From Comamonas sp. KCTC 72670 (GTDB lineage: Bacteria; Myxococcota; Myxococcia; Myxococcales; Myxococcaceae): a DNA stretch of 64,000 nucleotides. The DNA is taken from the NCBI GenBank assembly GCA_014656495.1, contig BNCN01000007.1, forward strand, positions 62,001-126,000, written 5' to 3'. The notes beneath the pieces were generated by a model that did not search any database, had not been told where the DNA came from, and worked only from the letters and a program-made list of their open reading frames with translations. The first letter of the stretch is position 1, and the number at the start of each line of letters is the position of its first letter. The position numbers were made by a program, and so were the translations under genes. Shown here in pieces: positions 42,701-64,000 of the stretch.

Positions 42701-43136
42701 GTCGTTCCCCCGCACGGCGAACGGCAAGCTGGACCGCAAGGCCCTTCCGGCGCCGTCCGCCGCCCCGCGTGCCTCCGCGGCCTACGAAGCGCCTCGCACG
42801 CCCACCGAGACGCAGCTCGCCACCATCTGGCGCGACGTGCTTTCGGTGGAGCAGGTGGGCGCGCGCGACAACTTCTTCGACCTGGGAGGCCAGTCGATGA
42901 AGGCCGTCCAGGTGGTGGCCCGCATCCAGGAGGCGTGGCGCGTGGAGGTGTCCCTGCGCGTCCTCTTCGAGCACCCCACGCTCGAGGCCCTCGCGAAGCA
43001 CCTGGAATCGCTCCAGCAGCCCGGCAAGCCGGCCGCGCCGCCTCCGTTGGTGGCCCGTCCACGGCAGGCCCGCCGCGTCCAGGCCGCGACGCACGCGGAG
43101 CTCAACCTGCCCGACTCGACTTCGAAGAAGCCGTAG
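39705..43136 (+). CDS. NRPS module 2: docking domain-C-A-PCP, predicted glycine
   Basis: 1143 residues. The N-terminal 55 residues (IDGLLTRLRKHDVRLWMEGE, then LRFNAPPGVMTPDLLGEMKS) match the TubC-type docking domain that receives an upstream partner; here that would be the C-terminus of the hybrid protein. A C domain (about 65-490, LHHIASDGWS), an A domain (510-1010) and a PCP (1020-1100, LGGQSMKAVQ) follow. The specificity pocket reads D-I-L-Q-L-G-M-V-W plus the A10 Lys, matching the glycine code. The start is GTG at 39705 with AGGGGG upstream. A 91-bp spacer separates it from the next NRPS gene, the largest gap in the NRPS part of the operon. Confidence 0.92.
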
Positions 43137-43227
43137 CGCACCGGGCCCGCGCCATTCCGGCGCGGGCCGCGCCGCCACGAACGCCCCTTCGCTTCAAAAT
43201 CCCCGCACAGCCGGTTCGTCATCCATC

Positions 43228-57460
<14,233 letters not shown>

Positions 57461-57468
<8 letters not shown>

Positions 57469-60400
57469 GCTGATGAAGAAGCTCGCGGGCCTCTCCCCGG
57501 AGAAGCGCGAGGCCGTGCTCAAGAAGCTGCGGCAGCAGAACGTGGTCGCCGCGCCGAAGGAGGAGGCCCGCGCGCCCGGCATCCCCCGCGTCTCGCGCGA
57601 ACAGCCGCTGCCGCTCTCCTTCCCGCAGCGGCGGCTCTGGTTCCTGGACCAGTTCGAGCCAGGGACCCCCGCCTACAACATCCCCGAGTTCGTGCGCCTC
57701 GCAGGTCCGCTCCACGTCACGGCCCTGGAGCGGGCGCTGAACGAGGTCGTCCGGCGCCACGAGGTGCTGCGAACGACCTTCGTCACGGAGGACGGCGAGC
57801 CCCGGCAGCGCATCCTCCCGGAGCTGAAGCTCGCCCTGGGCCTGCTGGACCTGAGCTACCTGCCCGCGTCCAAGCGCGAGCCGCTGTGCCAGGAGCTGGC
57901 GCTCCAGCTCGCGGGGACGTCCTTCGACCTCGCCTCCGGGCCGCTGCTGCACGCACGGCTGGTGCGCATGGGCGAGGAGGACCACGTCCTCCTGGTGGTG
58001 GTGCATCACATCGTGTCGGACGGCTGGTCCACCGGCATCTTCGTGCAGGAGCTGACGGCGCTCTACGGCGCGTTCTCGCAGGACCGGGCATCCCCCCTGC
58101 CCGAGCTGCCCCTCCAGTACGCCGACTTCGCCGCGTGGCAGAACCAGTGGATGCAGGGCGAGGTGCTCACCTCGCAGCTCGACTACTGGCGCCGCCAGCT
58201 CGAAGGCAGCGACAGCGCGCTCAAGCTGCCCACGGACCGGCCCCGGCCCCGCGTGCGCACCTACGCGGGTGGCAAGCGCGCCTTCCAGGTGGACCCGGCG
58301 GCGGCCCAGGCACTGCGGACACTGGGCACGCAGGAGAAGGCCTCGCTCTTCATGGTGCTGCTGGCGGCGCTCCAGACGCTGCTCCACCGCTACACGCGCG
58401 AGCCACGCATCAGCGTGGGCACGTACATCGCGAACCGGAACCGGACGGAGGTGGAGCCCCTCATCGGGTTCTTCCTCAACACGCTCGTGATGCGCACGGG
58501 GCTCGAAGGCAACCCGAGCTTCCGCGAGCTGCTGCGGCGCGTGGTGGACGTGACACTCGGCGCCTACGCCCATCAGGACGTCCCGTTCGAGAAGCTGCTG
58601 GAGGAGCTCGCGCCTTCCCGGGACACGAGCCAGTCTCCCTTCTTCCAGGTGATGCTGGTCCTCCAGAACACGCCCACCCCGCCCTCGGACCTGGGCGCGC
58701 TGCGGATGGAGTCCTTCAGCGTCGCGGGCGAGGCCTTCGCGCAGTTCGACCTGACGCTGTGGTTCTCCGAGGAGGCCGGCGGACTGCAAGGCATCTGGGA
58801 GTACAACCGGGACCTCTTCGACGCCTCCACCGTCGACCGGATGGTCGCCCACTTCCAGACGTTGCTCGCGGGCATCGCCGCCAACCCCGGGCAGCGCCTG
58901 CTCGACCTGCCGCTGCTCCCCGTGGACGAGCGCCGGCGCATCCTGGAGACGTGGAACCAGGCCCGGCTCGACGTGCCGCCGGGCACCTGCCTCCATCACC
59001 TCATCGAGGCGCACGCGGCGCGCACGCCCGACGCCATCGCCGTCACCGACCCCGAGCGCCGGCTCACCTACGCGGAGCTGAACGCGCGGGCGAACCAGCT
59101 CGCCCACCACCTGCGCACCGTGGGCGTGGGCCCGGAGCGAATCACCGGCGTCTTCCTGGACCGCTCCGTGGACATGGTCGTCGCCGTGCTGGCCGTGCTC
59201 AAGGCGGGCGGCGCCTACGTGCCGCTGGATCCGTCCTATCCGCCCGAGCGCACGGCGTTGATGCTCGCCGACAGCCGGCCCGCGGTGCTCGTCACACGCC
59301 AGGGGCTGGTGTCCCTCCTGTCCGCGCCGCTGCCGCCCGTGGTGAGCCTCGACACGGACGCGGAGGCCATCGCCGCCCACCCCACGACTCCGCCGCCGGG
59401 CGGCGCGGGCCCCGAGCACCTCGCCTACGTCGTCTACACGTCGGGCTCCACGGGCCGCCCCAAGGGCGTGATGATTTCGCACCGGAGCCTCACCAACGCC
59501 TATCTCGCCTGGGAACGTGACTACCGGCTCCCCGAGCTGCGCGCCCATCTCCAGATGGCGAGCTTCTCGTTCGACGTGTTCTCGGGTGACCTGGCCCGGG
59601 CGCTCGGCTCCGGCAGGACGCTGGTCCTCTGCCCGCGCGACTGGCTGCTCGAACCCGAGCGCCTCTACGCGCTGATGCAGCGCGAGCAGGTGGACAGCGG
59701 CGAGTTCGTCCCCGCGGTGGTGCGCCTGCTGATGGGGCACTGCCAGGAGCGCGGGCTCCGGCTGGACTTCATGCGCCTGCTCATCGTCGGCTCGGACACC
59801 TGGGACATGCGCGAGTACCACCAGCTCCGAGGCCTCTGCGGCCCCGAGACGCGGCTGGTCAGCTCCTATGGCCTGAGCGAAGCCACCATCGACAGCACGT
59901 ACTTCGAGCAGCCCGAGCCCACGCCCAGCGAGCAGATCGTCCCCATTGGCCGGCCCTTCGCCAACTCGCGGATGTACCTGCTGGACAGCGCGATGCAGCC
60001 GGTGCCCATCGGCATTCCGGGTGAGCTGTTCGTGGGCGGTGAAGGCGTGGCGCGCGGCTACTGGGGGCAGGCGAACCTCACCGCGGAGCGCTTCGTCCCC
60101 AACCCGTTCAGCACGACGCCCGGCGCGCGCCTGTACCGCACGGGCGACCTGGCCCGCTACACGGAGGACGGCACCCTCGCCTTCATCGGCCGCAATGACA
60201 CGCAGGTGAAGATTCGCGGCCACCGCATCGAGCTGGATGAAATCAAGGCGAAGCTGCTGGAGCACACGGCGGTCCAGGCCGTGGAGCTGCTCGTCCACGA
60301 GGACGCAGGCAACAAGCAGCTCGTGGCCTACCTCACGCTCACCGCGCCCGATGTCGCCTCGGCCGATGACTTGCGGCAGCACCTGAAGAAGCACCTGCCG

Positions 60401-61621
60401 CCGTACATGGTGCCCGCGGCCTTCGTCATCCTGGCCGCCTTCCCGCTCACCCCCAACGGCAAGGTGGACCGCAAGGCCCTGCCCGCCCCCGAAACCGTCC
60501 GCCGCGAGGCCCAGGAGGGCTTCGTCGCGCCACGCGGCGACGTGGAGACACGGCTCGCGGCCATCTGGGAAGAGCTGCTCGCGGTGCGCCCCATTGGCGC
60601 GCACGACAACTTCTTCGACCAGGGCGGCCACTCGCTGCTGGCCGTCCGGCTGGTGGTGCGGATTCGCGAGCAGTTCGGCCGCACGCTCCCGCTGTCGGTC
60701 CTCTTCCAGAACCCGGCGCTGGAGCAGCTCGCCAAGGCCCTGTCCGAGGAGTCCGAGCCCCGCCCGTGGTCGCCGCTGGTGACGCTGCAGGCGGGAGGAC
60801 ACCGCCCCGCGCTGTTCTGCGTCCCGGGCGCCGGTGGCAACACCGTCTACCTGCGCGAGCTGGCGCAATCCCTGGGCCCCACCCTGCCCGTGTTCGCCTT
60901 CCAGGCCCGGGGGTTGGACGGCCGTGACGAGCCCCACCGCTCCGTGGAGGAGATGGCGGCGTGTTACGTCGAAGCGCTCCAGCAGGTGCAGCCGCGCGGG
61001 CCCTATCACCTGCTGGGCCACTCCTTCGGAAGCTGGGTCGCGTTCGAGATGGCGCAGCAGCTCCGCAAGCAGGGCGAGGAGGTCGCCTTCCTCGGCATCC
61101 TCAACACGACCGTCCCCATGCTCGCGGAGAGCGCCAGTGAGGCGGCGCCCATGGATGACGCGGACTGGATGGCGTCCGTCGCCAGCACGGCGGGCCGGCT
61201 CTACGGCGTGGACCTGGGCATCTCCGCCGAGGTGCTCCGGCCCCTGCCCCCGGAAGCGCGCCGCGAACTCCTGACGCACCGGCTGGTCCAGTCGGGCCTG
61301 TTGCCCGAGGGCTCGGACAGCCAGCAGGTCCACGGCCTCATCGAGGTCTACAAGGCCGCGTACCAGATTGACTACATCCCGAGGGACACCGTGCCCGTGC
61401 CCGTCGCGCTCTTCCGCGCGCAGGAGCGGCACGAGGAGGATGGCATCGTCCCGGAGGCCTTCGCGGATGACCCAAGCTGGGGCTGGGGCCGCCACGCCTC
61501 CGCGTCCGTCACGCCCGTGACGGTGCCCGGAGACCACATGACGATGATGGCCGCGCCCCATGTCCAGGTGCTGGCGGAGTGCGTCCGGCAGAGCCTGTTG
61601 CGCGCGGGGAGCACGCGATGA
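57461..61621 (+). CDS. Terminal NRPS module 7: C-A-PCP-thioesterase, predicted ornithine
   Basis: 1386 residues. A short helical N-terminus (MSELMKKLAGLSPEKREAVL) probably docks to module 6. It is followed by C (about 47-475, VHHIVSDGWS), A (504-1010) and PCP (1020-1094, QGGHSLLAVR). A type I thioesterase (1104-1385) has the nucleophile Ser1188 in LLGHSFGSWVAF and a C-terminal VPGDHMTMM His. The A pocket reads D-V-G-E-I-G-S-I-D, the classic ornithine code. The A domain resembles that of module 6 closely (FSFDVFxGDLxRAL, SYGxSEATIDST), suggesting intra-cluster duplication. The thioesterase would release the chain, either as an acid or by cyclisation onto the beta-amino group as in iturins. The start overlaps the upstream stop and the stop overlaps the MFS start (ATGA). 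Confidence 0.93.
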
Positions 61622-62946
61622 CGGCGGCGCCTCCCTTTCCCGTGAAGACCGCCATCTCCATCTGGCTGGGACAGGTGTTGTCCCTGCTGGGCTCGGGGCT
61701 GACGAGCTTCGCGCTCGGCGTCTGGACGTACAAGACGACAGGCGACGTGACGCAGTACGCGCTGGTCATGCTGGCCGCGACGCTGCCGGGCATCCTGCTC
61801 GGGCCCGTGGCCGGGGCGCTGGTGGACCGGTGGAACCGCCGCTGGGTGCTGGTGCTCAGCGACGTGGCCGCGGGCCTGTCGAGCCTCGTGCTGGCCCTGC
61901 TGCTGTTCAACGGGCTGCTCCAGCCGTGGCATGCCTACATCACGACGGCCGTGGTGTCCGCGGCCAGCGCGTTCCAGCACCCCGCCTTCAGCGTGCTCGT
62001 CTCCACGGCGGTGCCGCCGCAGCACCTGGGCCGGGCCAACGGGCTCGTACAGGTCGGACTCGCCTTCTCCCAGCTCATGGCCCCCATGCTGAGCGCCACG
62101 CTCATCGAGCTCATCGAGCTCAAGGGCATCCTCATCATCGACGCGACCACCCTCGCGCTCGGCACGCTGCCGCTGCTGCTGGCGCGCATCCCCCGGGAGC
62201 ACCTCGTGTCCTCGTCGAGCGAGGAGCGGCCCTCACTGCTGGCGTCCATCCGCGAGGGCGGAGTGTACCTGCGCACCACGCCGGGGCTGCTGGCGCTCAT
62301 CGGGTTCCTCGCGGCCAGCAACTTCATCACCGGCACCGTCGAGGTCCTCGTCACGCCGCTCGTCCTCTCCTTCGCGGACGTCCGGACGCTGGGCGCGCTC
62401 ACCACGGCGGGCGGCCTGGGCATGCTAGCGGGCAGCCTGGTCATCAGCGCCTGGGGCGGCCCCAAGCGGCTGGTGAACGGCGTGCTCGGCTTCCAGTTCA
62501 CCTGCGGCCTCGCGCTCATCTGCGTCGGCCTGGCCCTGTCCATCCCCGTCCTGGCCTGCGTCGCCTTCGCGTTCTTCTTCGGCCTGCCCATCATCAACGG
62601 CTCCAGCCAGGCCATCCTCCAGCGCACCGTGCCGCTGGCGATGCGCGGCCGCGTCTTCGCCGTCACCAGCACCATCACCGGCGCCATGCTGCCGCTGGCG
62701 TACACCGTCGCCGGCCCGCTCGCGGACCACGTGTTCGAGCCGGCCATGGCCACCGGCGGCAGGCTGGCGCCCCTGCTGGGCACCTTCTTCGGAGAGGGCC
62801 CGGGCCGAGGCATCGCCTTGATGTTCTTCATCGCGGGAGCCCTGACGCTCGTCGTGACGCTGCTGTCCACGCTCTACCGCCCACTGCGCGAGCTGGAGGC
62901 CCAACCGCAGGAGGCGCCTTCCGCCGAACCCGCGGTGAGCCCCTGA
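61618..62946 (+). CDS. MFS efflux transporter (DHA3/MefA-like)
   Basis: 442 residues with about 12 membrane helices. The first is ISIWLGQVLSLLGSGLTSFA, and the loop 2-3 signature GPVAGALVDRWNRRWVLVL is typical of MFS drug exporters. A later AMRGRVFAVTSTITG segment is typical of the MefA-like subgroup. Translational coupling to the thioesterase module (ATGA overlap) makes it the likely exporter of the finished lipopeptide or its immunity pump. The charged Pro-rich C-terminus is cytoplasmic. The cargo is inferred from position only. Confidence 0.88.
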   Translation: MTAAPPFPVKTAISIWLGQVLSLLGSGLTSFALGVWTYKTTGDVTQYALVMLAATLPGILLGPVAGALVDRWNRRWVLVLSDVAAGLSSLVLALLLFNGLLQPWHAYITTAVVSAASAFQHPAFSVLVSTAVPPQHLGRANGLVQVGLAFSQLMAPMLSATLIELIELKGILIIDATTLALGTLPLLLARIPREHLVSSSSEERPSLLASIREGGVYLRTTPGLLALIGFLAASNFITGTVEVLVTPLVLSFADVRTLGALTTAGGLGMLAGSLVISAWGGPKRLVNGVLGFQFTCGLALICVGLALSIPVLACVAFAFFFGLPIINGSSQAILQRTVPLAMRGRVFAVTSTITGAMLPLAYTVAGPLADHVFEPAMATGGRLAPLLGTFFGEGPGRGIALMFFIAGALTLVVTLLSTLYRPLRELEAQPQEAPSAEPAVSP

Positions 62947-62988
62947 CGCCCCACCCCCTTTCGACAAGACACACCCAGGAGACCCGCC

Positions 62989-64000
62989 GTGCTGAGTCCC
63001 AGCCGTTCCTTGCAGACCCTGACCGACGTGCTGCGCTGGCGTGCCTCGAATCAGACCGAGGCCCGCGCGTACACCTTCCTCGAGGACGGTGAGAACCAGG
63101 AGACCGTCTGGACCTATGGAGAGATGGATCGCCGCGCCCGCGCCATCGGCGCCGCGCTCCAGGAGCACAAGGGCGCCGGAGAACGGGCCCTGCTGCTCTA
63201 CCCGCCCGGACTGGACTACATCGCCGCGTTCTACGGCAGCCTGTACGCGGGCGTCACCGCGGTGCCGGCCTATCCCCCCACGCAGCTCCAGGCCGTCAGC
63301 CGCATCCTCGCCATCCTCCAGGACGCGAAGCCCCGCTTCGCGCTCACCACGCGCGAAATCCTGGAGAGCGTCCAGGCGATGGCCGAGGCCTATCCCGTGT
63401 TGAAGGACATCCGCTGGATTGCAACGGACGCGCTGGAGGAGGGCCTGGAGGACGGCTGGAAGCGCCCCGCCATCACCGGTGATTCCCTGGCCTTCCTCCA
63501 GTACACCTCCGGCTCCACCTCGACGCCCAAGGGCGTCATGGTGCTGCACCGGAACCTGATGTCCAACGAGGGGATGATTCAGCAGGGCTTCAGCCACTCC
63601 GAAGAGACCACCGTCTGTGGCTGGCTGCCGCTCTACCACGACATGGGGCTCATCGGCATCGTGCTCCAGTCCATGTACCTGGGCTCCCACGCCGTCGTGA
63701 TGTCGCCGTGGGCCTTCCTGCAGCGCCCCATCCGTTGGCTGTCCGCCATCACGAAGTACCGGGTATCGACGAGCGGCGGTCCCAACTTCGGCTACGCGCT
63801 CTGCACGCGGAAGGTGAAGCCCGAGCAGCTCGCGTCGCTGGACCTGAGCTCGTGGCGCGTCGCGTTCAACGGCGCCGAGCCCGTGCGCGCGGACACGCTG
63901 GAGCAGTTCGCGAAGACCTTCGCCCCCGCGGGCTTCCGGCCGGAGGCCTTCTATCCCTGCTTCGGCCTGGCGGAGGCGACGCTGTTCGTCTCGGGTGGCG
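62989..64000 (+). CDS. Fatty-acyl-AMP ligase (FAAL), N-terminal part, runs off the window
   Basis: 337 codons are visible. The start is GTG at 62989 with AGGAG eight bases upstream. The ANL-type core shows QYTSGSTSTPKGVMVLHRNL (phosphate loop), VCGWLPLYHDMGLIG and SPWAFLQRPIRWLSAITKY, the last two being strong FAAL markers, then FNGAEPVRADTL and FGLAEATLFVSGG. FAALs activate fatty acids as acyl-adenylates and pass them straight to an ACP. In this operon the acceptor would be ACP1 of the hybrid protein at 31489, giving the lipid tail. Whether the gene continues into a carrier domain cannot be seen. Only 42 bp separate it from the MFS gene. Confidence 0.9.
   Translation, partial: MLSPSRSLQTLTDVLRWRASNQTEARAYTFLEDGENQETVWTYGEMDRRARAIGAALQEHKGAGERALLLYPPGLDYIAAFYGSLYAGVTAVPAYPPTQLQAVSRILAILQDAKPRFALTTREILESVQAMAEAYPVLKDIRWIATDALEEGLEDGWKRPAITGDSLAFLQYTSGSTSTPKGVMVLHRNLMSNEGMIQQGFSHSEETTVCGWLPLYHDMGLIGIVLQSMYLGSHAVVMSPWAFLQRPIRWLSAITKYRVSTSGGPNFGYALCTRKVKPEQLASLDLSSWRVAFNGAEPVRADTLEQFAKTFAPAGFRPEAFYPCFGLAEATLFVSGG

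Overview
The window is high-GC DNA that looks like a myxobacterial chromosome (Myxococcus or a close relative). The signs are several Ser/Thr kinases, a DUF2381 protein, five copies or remnants of the DUSAM domain, a PP2C/cyclic-nucleotide-binding fusion beside an FHA protein, and a very large PKS-NRPS locus. No rRNA, tRNA, CRISPR array, insertion sequence or phage gene was recognised.

Layout. 1-5.6 kb: an SDR overlapping the start of a methyltransferase, a kinase-like protein whose DFG motif reads HFG, a small XRE regulator, and an active-looking membrane Ser/Thr kinase followed by a DUF2381 protein. 5.8-12.3 kb: a patchwork of paralogues. Two cassettes of 'Cys-rich exported protein + DUSAM protein' face each other in inverted orientation. 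Between them lie a solitary DUSAM gene, two broken DUSAM copies, a patatin-like lipase and three tandem copies of a one-pass membrane protein. 12.4-20.1 kb: coenzyme-B12 lysine fermentation genes (kce, kal, kamE, an exported protein, kamD, and separately kdd), with a periplasmic catalase plus ankyrin-protein pair on the opposite strand between kamD and kdd. 20.3-30.3 kb: mostly minus-strand housekeeping and signalling genes (esterase, family-4 uracil-DNA glycosylase, coaBC, a large carboxypeptidase-regulatory-repeat protein, a Met-rich coiled-coil protein, PP2C-cNMP, FHA, a probable outer-membrane barrel). 30.3-64 kb: an arginine-deiminase-fold enzyme diverging from a long plus-strand lipopeptide operon.

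The lipopeptide operon runs from 31489 off the right edge. A fatty-acyl-AMP ligase (partial) would activate a fatty acid. ACP-KS-AT-ACP-aminotransferase domains would extend it by malonate and turn it into a beta-amino acyl chain, the iturin/mycosubtilin logic. Seven NRPS modules on four proteins then add residues. Pocket residues read by eye from the A domains suggest X-Gly-Thr-Asn-(D-aromatic)-Orn-Orn. A C-terminal thioesterase would release, and probably cyclise, the product, and an MFS pump is translationally coupled to the last NRPS gene. The prediction is a cationic beta-amino-acyl lipoheptapeptide.

All assignments come from reading motifs. No database search was run, so family names are recognition calls and specificities are predictions.
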